Assembly: GCA_022606425.2 (NCBI GenBank)
Contig: JAHDVF020000016.1
Span: 3,316,501-3,380,500 of the forward strand
DNA: 64,000 nt
Origin: Lepidostoma basale
Taxonomy: Eukaryota > Arthropoda > Insecta > Trichoptera > Lepidostomatidae
Direction of reading: 5' to 3'
Position numbers and translations under genes: made by a program. The notes below the pieces were generated by a model, which was not told the DNA's origin, ran no database searches, and was given only the letters and a program-made list of their open reading frames with translations. Shown in pieces: positions 44,055-55,845 of this stretch; position 1 is the first letter of the stretch; every line of letters begins with the position of its first letter.

Positions 44055-44748
44055 TAGGTATCAACACTTTAAATCTTTCGGTAGGTTCGATTTTGTTTGA
44101 TAAGTTGATCAGTATCTTGAAATCTTCATATTTGAGTAAATTCACCTTTAAAAGAACACATTTGTGACAATGCTGTAAGACATAACTCTCTCGGTGCAGA
44201 AGGCTCTCATTATTACAGATCGCAATCATTCGCCATAACTTTTGTCGAACCATTTATATTTCTCCCTTCAGCAATATTTCGCTAACTACCCTCCGTAAAT
44301 GGAGTAATCCATTACCTGAGACGCGCGTCTCAGGGAATTGATATTAAACAGAGCACTTATCGATGACTATAAATTTTATCCAAGTCGCAAATTGAAAGTT
44401 CTGTTCCATTGTGCGATTTCGCAGTTCCACTACATCCAGCTCTAGAGTGCATCCATTAATCGGAGTACTCGGTAACTGCAATATTCTAATATTTTCGTGA
44501 TGAATATTCTTGCTGTTTATACAAATTTCTGTACATAAGAAGTTGCAGGTGCTATAATGAAAATCTAACTCAGCTGGTTTGTATTTCTTGTTCAACCTTC
44601 TCTAAAAGAGATTGAAGCTTTTTTGTAAATATATTATAATAAGATAACACTTAACAAATTTATTATATTGCCCTGATTGAGCGTTGGCATAAATTATAAT
44701 ACCCATACCGTGGTTAAATACGATGTGTCTTTTTTATATCTAAAAGAT
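44055..44748. other. Non-genic stretch
   Basis: No gene supported. A 10 bp inverted pair GAGACGCG/CGCGTCTC lies at 44318-44332. Confidence 0.45.
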
Positions 44749-45114
44749 TTAAGGGGGTTCACCCATGTGAAGGATTTAAAAAATCGATTTTTTTTTCTTT
44801 CATAAATTGCTTCCTTATTATGTCAAGAATACGGTGGTAAAGTGATTCGAAGTCGATATAAAAGATTAAAATTCGAAGTTGTTATAAAGATACAACAGTT
44901 AGAAGAAGCAACTGTTAGGAGCTCTGGTTGGCAGTCGAGGGCTGGGCCTGTTGTGTACAGTCGGCTGAGACCCTTCTATACAAATATACGTTCATACTAG
45001 TATAGACAAGTTTGTACAGGTTTAAAAGGAAATTTATTCAATATTTTGTCGAACTAGTTTTAGTCATGGTTTAGCTTCGAAGAGCACAACAGCTACAAAT
45101 TATTTATTTTCGCA

Positions 45115-45756
45115 ATGAGTGGTCGAAAAGGAAGTACGACTGGAAATGTTATAATAAAAATGCAATGCCGTAATAAAAAGTGAAAGCTTATTAGAAACCG
45201 TTTAACCACCCAAAATTATACGGAATTTACACCAGCTTCTGCGAGAAAATTAAAAAACAGCATGAACATGGAGGTTGCCATCGCTCAAAGTGTCACGTAT
45301 TGCATTTTGGAGTTTGTTTTAGAATTTGACAGAAGTTTCAGGTGATGGCACTTGGAAGAAAAGAGGCTTCTCATCTCTATTTGGTGCTTCTACGTTGATT
45401 GGAAAGTACACCGGGAAAGTTTTAGATGCCATGGTTATGAGCAATCGTTGATTTGGACTTTTGCTCCAAAGCATCTACACTCTGGCCCCAAGATCGTTGA
45501 AATTGAATGAATCTTAAACGAAGGTTTTGTAGGAGTATTAAAGGTAATGACGACTTTGGGATGCCCTGTTGGCCGCGAAGCGCATACTTATGTACAGAAA
45601 CGAGATGAAACGCGAATCTCGCGCTCTGAGCGACAACCGAATGATGGGGTTAAACAAGAAAGAATTGATACAAGAGCTGAACAATCTGCTCCAAAAAAAA
45701 TTCAAGAGGAAGAGAAAGGAGTACTCTACGGACTAGGCATCGCCGATGGAAGGTAA
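45115..45756 (+). pseudogene. Kolobok-like transposase remnant
   Basis: Starts at ATG 45115 (MSGRKGSTTG). Conserved blocks follow in order: SARKLKNSMN and ILEFV (about 45240-45320); SGDGTWKKRGFSSLFG, then TLIGKYTGKVLDAMVMSN (45338-45448); LAPKHLHSG (about 45465-45490); and NEGFVGVLKVMTTLGCPVG to AHTYVQKRDETRISRSERQ and EEEKGVLYGLGIADGR (45520-45752). The DGTWxKRGFSSLxG block with a late KRDExRxxRxE and LYGxGIAD end is the pattern of this family. Stops and frameshifts break it, and the region between VMSN and LAPKHL that should hold further catalytic residues is gone. Not functional. Confidence 0.8.
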
Positions 45757-46107
45757 GTTAAGATTTTCATAATTTTAACCGGACTTGAAACTTTAAACGC
45801 GTTTTTCTCAAAACTTTGTTTTGCAAACATTCCTCCATCATATCTCAAGAACGGTTTGACCGAATGACTTCAAATTGTATACTGTAGACTCAATACATAT
45901 AGACGCATAGAATGAACTACGATCATTTCAAAATTCCTAATATTTCTATTTTTTTATAACAAAAACATATAAAAAAAAACATAAAATTCGAATTTTTTGC
46001 TTCAGAGGTCTACCAAAAATCCAATTTTTGGTATTTTCAATTGAGTGTAGTTCATTCTGTGCATTTAAGCTTACTTATTAAAACGCCGTTATTTTTTTTC
46101 ATTTCAG
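45753..46107 (+). other. Probable terminal intron of the transposase
   Basis: GAAG followed by GTAAGT (donor, GT at 45753) and a T-rich tract ending ATTTCAG (acceptor, AG at 46106-46107). Splicing would join the last arginine codon to an immediate TAA. Without splicing the frame also reads R then TAA, so the protein end is the same either way. Inferred from sequence only. Confidence 0.45.
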
Positions 46108-46399
46108 ATAAGCCAATCAGCCGGAATCGTGGAGGAAGTGAGCATCCATTTTTTCGAGGCAGGTGTGTTCAGAGCGCTATAACTCACGTTTTATTAGATA
46201 TTTTTGGCTAAATATTTATATAGTACTCATAAAGTATAAACAAGTAAATGTTAAAAAACTGAAAGTTCTATCTTTTCACTGGTCGTCAAAAAAAATTCCC
46301 TAAAAATGCTTAAAAAACAGGCCGTCACATGGGTGAACCCCCTTAAATGTCAATTAAATTTTAACAGTCAATTATGTTTCGGATAAAACAATGAACTTC

Positions 46400-46520
46400 C
46401 TTTTTTGATTTTCATTCACGTTTATATTGTGACTCAACCTTCTTTGGTATTAAAATTTTAAATTTTGTACACCGAAAAAGGTTGGGTCACAACAGAAACG
46501 TGACTGCAAATCGAAAAATA
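46400..46520. repeat. Inverted repeat pair
   Basis: Arms of 32 bp at 46417-46448 and 46471-46502 (CACGTTTATATTGTGACTC and GGTTGGGTCACAAC blocks) with a 22 bp A/T spacer and about five mismatches. Pairing continues weakly outwards. No related copy was noticed. Confidence 0.65.
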
Positions 46521-46699
46521 AAGCTTTGTAAAAATGCAAAGTGTTATTCTATTTATTTTTTCGGTTATTCGATTTTTTCGGTTTCGGATTTTGAAAATTT
46601 GGTTTGGTTCATGTGGTGCTCCTGTAAATTTGGAGATATTTCGTGTACAAATGAATTGTTTTGGTCAATTTAACTGTTGCCGCACTTTATAATATCTAA

Positions 46700-47309
46700 T
46701 TGTGACTATTGTTTTGCTGTTAAAATTATATTAGTTTTATCGTTTTTATAAAGAATTTTGACAGGTGTAAAAATAAATTTTTCATTTGTTCCAATGACAA
46801 TTTGAATAAATTCATCAATATAATTTTTAAGTTCTTGCTGGTTAAGTGCATAATTACAGCTAATTTAAAAAACGGTGGATACGTGTAACATAAATTGAAT
46901 AAACACAAAAGTCCGGATCGTCCATGTCAACATGTGCAACATCGTAAAAAAACATTATGTGCTAAATTAAAAAACGGTGGATTCGTGGAACATAAATTAA
47001 ATAGACAATACGAGTATGTGCACCATCTAAAAATAACATTTTGTGCTAAATTATTTTTATTTTGTTATTTTATTTTATATCATTGTATTTTATATTATTT
47101 GTTTTAGATTTATTTTGTGGGTGTTGGACGATCGAAGTGTGCGCGGGAGGTGACTATTGGTGGCGATGAGGTTCGCAACCCATCACACCGCGTCTCCCGC
47201 GGAGTGAAAAGAGAAGGATGGAGTGCCGCATCAGTAAAAGTGTGACAGTCCATTCTTTCTGCCTACCCTTTCGGGGAGATGGCGCGATGATTAGTTAGTT
47301 AGTTAGTTT
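46700..47309 (+). mobile_element. Long F element copy 1
   Basis: A long F copy. The A/T-rich 5' part (AAAGAATTTTGACAGGTG, TTGTTCCAATGACAATTTG) is shared with 53445-53937 and, inverted, with 48258-48745. It is followed by GACGATCGAAGTG, the GGCGATGAGGTTCGCAACCC block and the LINE-A-type terminus with AGTT tail. It contains two tandem units of about 85-103 bp (46861-47045) that each carry AAAAAACGGTGGAT and CGT-GAACATAAATT. No continuous ORF. Confidence 0.75.
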
Positions 47310-47750
47310 ATTCTATTTACTCAAATGTAAATCCACAACACAAGGTGAAGGTGAATACACAATAAATTGTGAAGCTGTTTCAACGTGTGATGTCCGTCGC
47401 GAGTCGGGCGCCTGGTACGTGTAAGCCGCGAGTAAACATCGCTAAAGGACCGTGTTAGCGTCGGGAATGTACACAAAGATTTATGATGATATATTTTCTG
47501 TTAGAAGAGAGTGGAGTAGAAACATGTCAGGAGCAATTCGTCTTAGTTCTGTCTGACCGGCGGATAGTTCGTCATCCATCACCGCCCTCCGCCCGGCCCG
47601 CCCGCGCGGACCATCTGACTCCAGGCCTGCGGACATTCAGATCTACGATTCAAATTCTGCACAACATGACGCAGAAAATCACGGGACTTTAAAGTTCTAA
47701 TCACTGACATACTTTAGATTTTGAATTAAAGGTGTTTTATGAAATTAAGT
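47310..47750. other. Non-genic stretch with GC-rich island
   Basis: A C/G-rich island at about 47565-47625 (CCGCCCTCCGCCCGGCCC). No gene supported. Confidence 0.5.
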
Positions 47751-47935
47751 GATCATATTATTTAATTAATACGAATGAAAACGTCTCTTTTCTAGATATT
47801 TAATTATAGTTAAGGTGAAACAATTCATTCCATAAACTATATTAAAACATTTAGAAAACAGACGTTTTATTTGTTTTAATAATGTAATTTGGAATTTTAA
47901 ACAATTGTTAAAAAAACAATCAATCTTATTATTTA
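47751..47935. repeat. FB-B copy with shortened centre
   Basis: ATTAATACGAATGAAAACG on the left and AAACAGACGTTTTATTTG plus ATAATGTAATTTGGAATT on the right. The module region in the centre is largely deleted. Confidence 0.65.
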
Positions 47936-48114
47936 TAGTTTTATATAAGATTTATAATTTAACCTTCTTCGCTAATTTCAATTCAAGGGATTGGTTTGCA
48001 GCAAAGTGCGACATTTCTGCTATTTTGGATGCCACTTGTTAGACCTTAAATGTGGTATTTTTTCCGGTGTTTTGCACATTTGTATACAATAGGATTAAAT
48101 AAACCCAATTACTT

Positions 48115-48257
48115 GATTAAACCCAATTACTGTATACAATTTGTTAGCTCATGAAATTTAATTGTATCTCAATAGAGACGAAGATGCAAACTGGAAACTG
48201 AATATGGTTGATCAAGGTGTTTACAGGACTTATGACCTGTCATTGGTTGGGTTAAGT
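48115..48257 (+). repeat. SINE-L tail relic and repeat H copy 3
   Basis: A SINE-L tail in minus orientation (AAACCCAATTACTGTATACAA, 48119-48140) runs into repeat H (ATCTCAATAGAGACGAAGATG to TTGGTTGGGTTAAGT). Repeat H is cut at about 48257 by the F copy that follows. Confidence 0.6.
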
Positions 48258-48745
48258 AACTTTAACCGATGCGGCACTCCACCCTTCTCTTTTCGCCCCC
48301 GCGGGAGACGCGGTGTGAGGGGTTGCGAACCTCATCGCCGCCAATAGGCATCTCTTCATTTCGATCGTCCAACTTTCACAAAATAAATATAAAACAAATG
48401 ATATTAAATACAATGATATAAAATAAAATAAAATAACAAAATAAAAATTACATAGCCAATAATGTTCTTTTTTATGATGCACATGCTAATTGGACGATCG
48501 TCCGGATCCGGATTTTGTGTTAATTTAATTTATATTTAAGCATCCACCGTTTTTTAATCAACTGTGATTAGATACTTAAAACAATCCAACTCCAGCAAGA
48601 ACTACAAAATGTTATCAAAGAAATTATTCAAATTGACATTGGAAGAAATGCACATAAAGGTTAGAAAAATCAAGAAAATTAATTTTAACACCTGTCAAAA
48701 CTCTCCACATAAATGAAAAATTATTTAATTTTAACACCAAAAAAG
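48258..48745 (-). mobile_element. F element copy, inverted and 3'-truncated
   Basis: Minus orientation: CCGATGCGGCACTCC, GCGGGAGACGCGGTGTGAGG, GTTGCGAACCTCATCGCC, CGATCGTCC, then the A/T-rich part ending at TTAACACCTGTCAAAACTC. It stops before the shared LINE-A terminus, so this copy lacks the presumed RT recognition end. A later deletion or rearrangement is likely. Confidence 0.75.
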
Positions 48746-49295
48746 ATCTATATTTTTGATACAATTCTGACCACGTTAACGACGTAAGATTTTTTCATCG
48801 TTGAGATGGTTAGCATTGCGAGAAACGAAATAGCTACCGCTGCGAACATATTGTTCTTAATTTAGAAATAATGAATAATGTTGTTTTCTTGTAAATTGTA
48901 TAGAATATTTATAGAGCTTTACAGAGAGTTATTTTGACAACATTTTCAAAAGGAGGTATTTTTGTAGGTTTCCTCAGTCCTGAGGCTGCGAGCTCTACGA
49001 ATGTACTTTGTGGAGAAGGGGGCGCAGGTCAGCCAACCTCCGGGCGGAAAGCGTTTCAAAGCGGAGGAAATGTTTGGTTAATGCGCGAGTACTGCAGTTG
49101 AAACCTCGCAAGAATTTAAAAACCGAATGCTAAATGAGTTTCTGTGATTCACGAAGTCGGAGGCGGATCCTGCCTAGCTTACGTGCTATTTTACCACTGC
49201 AACAACAGTGTATTATTTGTAGAAAGTTCATTAAGTACATTTATGGTGCACAATTGCTACAACTTCACGAATTTTTAATATTATATACTACATTT
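48746..49295. other. Non-genic stretch
   Basis: A GC-richer segment lies at 48985-49200. No gene or repeat identified. Confidence 0.45.
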
Positions 49296-49297
49296 TT

Positions 49298-49545
49298 TTA
49301 AACAGCAAACAAGAGATTCTAATGATTTTAATCTCCTGATAGAAGTTCATTTTCAATGAAATTATAATTAAATAAAAACCTATTTATAAAAACTACTTTC
49401 GCCCTTGTCTTTACTGTCTTCCACCAGTATGTCGTTGCCATCCAGCCTGGCAAAACCGGTTGATGTCAAAATAAAAACAAAAATGAAACTAGTTATTCGA
49501 AAAAGTTTAATTTAATAATTATTGTTTACTTGATAAATTAAAATA
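49298..49545. repeat. FB-C copy 5
   Basis: Begins with the FB-C end in inverted form (AATGATTTTAATCTCCTGA, AGAAGTTCATTTTCAATG), then one module (TGTCGTTGCCATCCAGCCTGG followed by AAAACCGGTTGATGTC) and AAATAAAAACAAAAATG. Diverged. The outer stem is not preserved. Confidence 0.6.
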
Positions 49546-49566
49546 AAAATAAAATGTGAAAAATTA

Positions 49567-49621
49567 TTTTAAAATGTATATTTAGTTCAAATTCACTTTT
49601 AACTAAATATACATTTTAAAA
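49567..49621. repeat. 21 bp perfect hairpin
   Basis: Arms 49567-49587 and 49601-49621 are perfect complements (TGTATATTTAGTT and AACTAAATATACA at the inner ends) around a 13 nt loop. A further FB-C-like end (ATGAACTTCTACCATG) lies at 49662-49677. The hairpin may belong to a foldback element. Confidence 0.7.
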
Positions 49622-49704
49622 AGATTTTTTACAATTCAATTTTTATTTTCATTAATTACAATGAACTTCTACCATGAAATTTCAAATAACAATTGATATT
49701 TTTT

Positions 49705-50400
49705 ATTTATTTAATTATTTATTGCATACCATTAATAATGCCTTTGACACTGAAAATGAATTGGAATACTATTCAATGTTACATTATTAATTGTTTTGGT
49801 TCTAATTAGAATCCGTTCCTCATTTAAACATTTATTCACGTATATTAAATTACCGGTGCACGTAAACGTTGAGTAAAAAGGATACGCTACTCCAAAACAG
49901 GCTCCCAAGAAAGGGCCAGGACATATTCTCAATCAAAACAATTGAATTCCTCCCTCCCCCCCCCCCGGCCCCCTCCGGCCTCGCCAGTCGATCGTCCGCC
50001 CCATAAACACTATTGACCACCGCATGTATGTGATACCGAGCTACGGGAGGAGTAGACAGAGAGGGAATGTTAACCTCTGCGGTGCCGCGGCTGGCTGAAA
50101 GACAATTTTGGGTCACGACATATCCCAAAAATGTTCATTACGCTATTTATTCAGTCATCCAATATACAATCAAAAGAATGTTTTTTTTAAATGGAAACGA
50201 TTTTCTATCAAGTTTTAGTTTAATTTCTTTTATTTTCATCATCACTTTGTGTTGTGGATTCACATTTAAATAACTGTTGAAAAAAACTTTTACTACACTT
50301 CATGGCATTCTTTACAAGCATGTCGAATTGTACACATCCTTCTCCAGAGTAAACATCATAACAAAATTATACGAAATCTTTAATTACACATTTTTTAATG
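49705..50400. other. Non-genic stretch with C-run
   Basis: A run of about 12 Cs lies at 49956-49967 in a GC-rich island (49940-50060). No gene. Confidence 0.5.
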
Positions 50401-50404
50401 TATG

Positions 50405-50640
50405 TACAACAGGTTGTTTGAACTCAATAACTGTATACAATTTATTTATAAAGCTATCGTATTAACTCTCATGACATGTGATAGGAAGGGAAGCCCGTCT
50501 ATTGCCATTTTAATGTCACGTGAATTTACACCAGACCAAAGACAGTGTGACAATCACACTGCCATCACCAGGATACGAACCCCGAACCTTTGGTGTGGCA
50601 GTCATAGATATTGCCACTCTGCAACGAATGTCGTCGTACA
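50405..50640 (-). mobile_element. SINE-L copy 3
   Basis: Minus orientation. The head at the right contains a B-box-like GGGTTCGTATCC and GATGGCAGTGTGATTGTCAC. The body has GTCACGTGAATTTACACC on the plus strand. The tail at the left is GTTTGAACTCAATAACTG. It defines the full-length SINE-L of about 235 bp. Confidence 0.75.
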
Positions 50641-52040
50641 TAATAAAACGGGATGGAGTTAAATCCATAAAAGGGGGTTATTATTTTTTTGAATTAGGAT
50701 AACCTGTTTAATTTGTAAAATTGACATTATATAATTAACAACTTATTTATATACGTTAAAAAAATGGCTGTTCGCGTCAGGATATGTTACAATCAACTGA
50801 TTTATATAGAGTGCAAATTTCATCAGTAAAACTAGTCATATCTATAATTGAGTTGAGTCCAACATATTAATTGTGAAGATTGTGATGCCGTATATATCGG
50901 GAAGACGGGCCGATCATTTTAAAAAAGGAATGTAAAATAACATAAACAAATTCTTTGAAATGGAAAAACTATTATATAAATCATTTTGAAACAAGAAACT
51001 TAAATTTCTTGCACATAACATTTTTTTTATTCAAATGTTTTTGCGTCTAGAAATTTTAATAACTAATAACAGCGGTGAAATATCATTATAAGTACTACAT
51101 TTTAAATCCACGCTTGTACTAATACAATTTAAAAATTTGCTAAAACGTTTTTAATTTTTGTTGTGTACACTATAAATTCGATATGGCAAGACTTTGAAGC
51201 ACCGCTCAGAGATGAAAAGAAATGCCATCGGGAAACGGTGGTAGTTTCGCTGTTAACTTTTTGCAACTCTTGATACCCCAGAGTGCGTGGTTCCAGGATT
51301 GGACTGTATAGCCACACGAGAACTGACAACCATGAAGGCCAGTCTTCCTCGGACACGAAGGACAGCCGATGATAATGTTGAAACCTGATATGCTCGGAAA
51401 ACATATGGAAAAACTTGTGGCTCTTGAAAGTGTTAAATGCGTGGGCATAGAGTGACTCACCCCCTGAGGAGGTTAATAAGAAAAATCCATAAAATTGGAT
51501 TTTTGTAATAAGCCCCCAATCCAAACAAACAACACACTCGAATCCAAGGAAGTGTGCGCCAGACAAATAAGAGAAACAAACAGGCCTAGGTTCAAATAAA
51601 CAGCGTTATATCCTGCTGAAACTTTCCCCACCTATTTGCGGAGTTTAACCAAAAACAAATGTACCTACTCATGGATGTTTTTCTCGGCTCTAATCACTTC
51701 GGAGGAACTCCAAGGCCACCATAGGTACGAGTATATTTCAAGAAAATGAATTCTTGATAAATTTTCTTCTTTGGTGATTTTCGCATAATGAAAAGCTTGC
51801 ATAAGCTATCCCCGAAAAACAACACCAAGCCTTCTTATAAACATCAGCATCAGGATAAAGAAAAGCGCAAGCTCGCGCTGAAAGCGTTTTAATATTCTTA
51901 TTCTCGTTTTGCTTCGGAAAAGTTTACACTTTTTACTCAGAGGTATACTTGATTTATTTTTTTAAAAACAATCCTCCTTTTCTAAAATAATCTGGATATT
52001 TTGTATTAAAATACATTTTAAACATTTTATTTTAACATAA
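50641..52040. other. Non-genic stretch with unassigned 145-codon frame
   Basis: The minus-strand frame 51129-51566 (145 codons) is one of the longer frames in the window that is not an evident RT. I see no domain or signal and an overlapping frame on the same strand, so I cannot call it a gene. The segment 51190-51560 is GC-richer than its surroundings. The rest is AT-rich. Confidence 0.4.
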
Positions 52041-52044
52041 TATT

Positions 52045-52330
52045 TTTAACTTTCATTATTATTCTAATAAATGATATTGTAGTACTAAAAACAGTTTCAT
52101 AAAATAAAAGCGGAATAAAAACTGTGCTTTTAATTCTATTTCAAATAATAAAAATGTTATAAATATCCACTTATTTTTTTGTTTCGACCGGTTTCGGCAA
52201 CTGACTCCCATCTTCTGGTATCTCTCGGGTGGTCCGAAATTAAAGAACAAGTAGAATGAAACAAAACATTTATTATTTCGAATTTTTCCTTTTTATAATG
52301 TTCATTACATATTTTCAAAACACTATTTTT
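52045..52330 (-). repeat. FB-C-like copy 6
   Basis: Contains TTTCGACCGGTTTCGGCAAC and CCCATCTTCTGG, the module in minus orientation, with TTATTTTTTTG-type A/T flanks as in copy 4. The module's inner stem is damaged on one side. One arm only. Confidence 0.6.
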
Positions 52331-52334
52331 TTAA

Positions 52335-53440
52335 TCGACTCTGAAGACTCGAGACTCGACCTGCTAACATATAAATGTAATTGTAATGGAATAAAAAATA
52401 TTGCATAATAAGGTAAAATATTATATATTGAAGACTCGCTTAGTTTGAACCGGAGAAAGGGAGCAAGTAATGTATTCCTCCCACCCCTGTCGTCTGCCGT
52501 CTACCGCCGCGTCCCGAATCCTTAACTTCCGCAGGATCTCTAACGTGTCACCAAACTAAAACTTGTTCCCGGCTGATCTCTCCTCCCGGTACAGGTCGGA
52601 CATAGCTCTTTAAAAAGTTTCCCGCACCCCTGCTTTCAAATCAAATGACCTAATCCTTATTTATTAGATTCCGCACGGAGCATGCCTTAGTCAAGTATTT
52701 ATTCTTCAGAATCTGTACTGTTTTCATTGGATATTATTATTTACCCAACACGAAGAATTGCTCTGCAGAGCGGAGAATGTAAATGAAGTCAAAAGAAAAG
52801 GAAAAAAAGTTTTTCAATTAACTGAAGAGAAAGAAAGTCAACAAAATAATTCGCGTGACAATTTAATTGGAGTGATTCTGTATTCACATTTCTTTTCCGA
52901 AAACAAATAAAGGACGAAAAGACGGCTAGGATCATATTATTTATATTTTCTTTGAAGGCTCCCGCTAATGCTTTAGTGAGTAAAAACAATTTACATGGGC
53001 GGGGAATTCTGACCGTATATTTCCGAGGATTTGGGGGGAAACATCGAGACTCAATTTTATTTCTTGGAGTTGTGTCGAATACGAATAAATGTTCAGTTTA
53101 TCTGCTAAAATAAATTCCGGGAGATATTGGGAAGGCGTACTTTTATGGCAGTATGACTAAGTGATGATTTACTCTCGATATTCGGCGCCCTCGCAGGGAG
53201 GTCCAGCATCCGATACGAGTCCCAGGCCGTCCCGATAAATAAAACAGAGGTTTTTATTTACAATACTTCTACGACAATTCCCACTGAACATTCTCAATTT
53301 CATTCTCAAAAAGCTTTTCACTTCTGAAAATGACTACGAGTATATTACATAATTTGCAAAAAAACTTACAATTGCATTTTTAAAGCTGAAATGATATTTG
53401 TGTATTGTGAAATAACAAAATAACTGTTTAATAACTGTTT
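52335..53440. other. Non-genic stretch
   Basis: A GC-richer island lies at 52480-52640. No gene recognised. Confidence 0.45.
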
Positions 53441-53444
53441 TGAT

Positions 53445-53937
53445 GTTAAAATTTTACAAGTTTTTCGTTTATATAAAGAATTTTGACAGGTGTAAAAATA
53501 AATTTTTCGTTTGTTCCAATGACAATTTGAATAATTTCTACAATATTATTTTTAAGTTCTTACTGGTGTTGGTTTGTTTTAAATGCATAATTACTGCAAT
53601 TTTTTTTTTTTGAAAACTCGGGATACGGGGAACATAAATTAAATAGACAATATATGCACCATCTAAAAATAACGTTATGTGTTAAATTATTTTTATTTTG
53701 TTATTTTGTTTTATATCATTGTATTTTATATTATTTGTTTTAGATTTTTTTGTGGATGTTGTACGATCGAAGTGTGGGCGGGAGATGCCTATCGGTAGCG
53801 ATGAGGTTCGCAACCCACCACACCGCGTCTCCCGCGGGGCGAAAAGAGAAGGATGGAGTGCCGCATCAGTTTAAGTGTGTCAATCCATTATTTCTGCCTA
53901 CCCTTTCGGGGAGACGGTGTGATGGTTGGTTTGTTAT
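53445..53937 (+). mobile_element. Long F element copy 2
   Basis: Matches the copy at 46700-47309 from ATAAAGAATTTTGACAGGTG to the end but has only one of the two internal tandem units. GATCGAAGTGTGGGCGGGAG, GAGGTTCGCAACCC, GGCGAAAAGAGAAGGATGG and the LINE-A-type terminus (CTACCCTTTCGGGGAGACGG) follow. The tail is degraded to TTGGTTTGTTA. Confidence 0.78.
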
Positions 53938-54261
53938 TTTGTTTAAAATAACAAAAACAAGTTATGTTTATATAAAATCCATTTATAATTTCCTATTATT
54001 TTATTATGTTACAATGTGTTTTCCTGTAATTTGTATTTTGAAAGGTAATTCATAACATGTTTAAGTCATATTTTGATTTCGATTAAGTTATATTTACACC
54101 TGACTATGCTAAGGTGGGCTGATGCAAATGGATGAGCTGTCAACACTTGAGATCCTTTTTAGAAGCGTCCGATGTCCACCTAAGACTGTAGAGGCAGGGA
54201 GAATGTGAAGAAGGAGAATATTTACATCTGAGGATGGAGGAGGTCTTTCCGATATATGTAA
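53938..54261. other. Non-genic stretch with degenerate module
   Basis: AT-rich. A degenerate FB-E-type module (ACATCTGAGGATGGAGG then CTTTCCGA) lies at about 54226-54255. Confidence 0.4.
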
Positions 54262-54270
54262 TGGATAATA

Positions 54271-54452
54271 TTTTAACTAACTAACTTTCACGCCATCTCC
54301 CCATAGGGATAGGTAGAAATAATGGACCGCCATATTGTTCTATTTTGACATACTTATCTTTCTTTCTTAACATTAATACATCGTATCATGCATGCACGCC
54401 GATTTCTGGACTCATCATGTGGCCGACATTGAATATTTGATTGATTTGATTT
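54271..54452 (-). mobile_element. LINE-A 3' fragment with TSD
   Basis: AACTAACTAACTTTCACGCC tail and terminus, ending at GGCCGACATTGAATATTTG and TTGATTT. TGGATAATA at 54262-54270 and 54453-54461 is a 9 bp target duplication. About 180 bp. Confidence 0.82.
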
Positions 54453-54464
54453 TGGATAATAGTA

Positions 54465-55840
54465 TTTTGTAAAAATACAAATACATAATACGTATTCTTG
54501 AAATCAGTGTACATGAAAAATTCCACAAAGGATAGATTCAAGATATATCGGCTTTAATTAATTTCTTGAAAGGTTTTTCGTTTTTCCATTATAGTGTAAC
54601 GTTAGGTCTCCGAAATGATTATTTATTAATTCTCGGTGGGGAATATTTCCCCAGATTGTGACTTATTATATTGTTAGAACCATAAACGAGCAGCCCCTTA
54701 AACCGGAAACTCTTGTGTTTGACATAATACATTAAAATTGAATTTAAATTCACCCCTCCCGCCCTCCGGTCCAGTCGCCGCCAAGGAAGGATATTATATC
54801 ATTTTCGGGGAGGAAGCTGTGCACGGTAGCTTTGGTTGGGTTATGAAAATTTGATTTTTAAAACTATAAACGGATTTTTTAAAACTGATTACACAATTTG
54901 GGGTCGCACTCTGTGGAATGTGATGTGAAATATTTCACTCCTATAAGATATAATAAATAAATTCCATAAAATTAATACATATTTTCCTTAATATTAACCA
55001 TTTAACACAACGTAAAAATACGTGATTCTTAAAATTTAAACAGTTTTTTTTTACTATGTAATATGTTAACTGGCAACGGAAATTTTTTGGGTCCACGCTA
55101 GAGGATTGGACAGTTTTGAAATAAATCTAGAACTTAAAGTACTGTAACAATGGAACAATTATATTGGTCGTAATTTACATTAATTTTCTAACACAAAAGC
55201 ACCCGCATATAAAATATGTATTATGATTATTGCATCGACGAAGGATTTTATTAAAAGTATGGTATAAAATGTTGAGAAAAAAGCAGTTTTTCACTAAAGA
55301 ACTGAGAAAAGGAAACAAAAAAAAAATACATTAAGAATTTTAAAAATCTAATCTACCTGTATACACCAATTCAGTTCAAAACAATTTGAGCAAATTTTTT
55401 AACTATTTATCATGTCCATGAATAGTTTTTCAAAGATAATTGTCAATTTACAAACAGTGTTCAGTCTCAGCTTACAGAAGTACATCACGTGAATATGTAA
55501 AACTACTAGTCATTTTTTCCTTGCATTATTCACACAACATCATAATCGTTTAAGCGACTCCATCCAGCGTTTGATCCTAATGTGGTGCAATAAAAATATG
55601 AGGGTCAGTAAATTCACTAAAAATTCGCTGGAGACGTCTTCTCTCCAGCATTACATCCAAAGCGACCCGGAATATACAAAATATGAGATTGTTATACTCC
55701 AAAGCTAAATGCTGCACAGTTATCATAAGTGCCTGTCATTTGTAACGCAGACCGAACCCAAACCCCACACGGCCGAGCAGATGTGCTGCCCGCAGTGGCA
55801 GGCGTACAATATTTTAAAATAAACGTCTATGTTACCCTTG
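54465..55840. other. Non-genic stretch
   Basis: AT-rich with a GC-richer patch at 54750-54840. No gene or repeated family identified. Confidence 0.45.
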
Positions 55841-55845
55841 TTTAA

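Larger units (their letters stand above)
44753..46342 (+). mobile_element. Broken Kolobok-like DNA transposon with TTAA TSD
   Basis: Ends in perfect 18 bp inverted repeats, GGGGGTTCACCCATGTGA at 44753-44770 and its complement at 46325-46342, each bounded by TTAA (44749-44752 and 46343-46346). TTAA duplications are known for piggyBac and Kolobok. The internal coding remnant matches the Kolobok-type transposase as I know it, not piggyBac. At about 1.6 kb it is much shorter than an autonomous element should be. Internal deletions have removed most of the catalytic region. Confidence 0.85.

Noticed and set aside
44753..46342. A piggyBac element
   Set aside because: TTAA duplications fit, but the protein blocks (GDGTWKKRGFSSLFG, YVQKRDETRISRSER) match the Kolobok-type transposase and not piggyBac.
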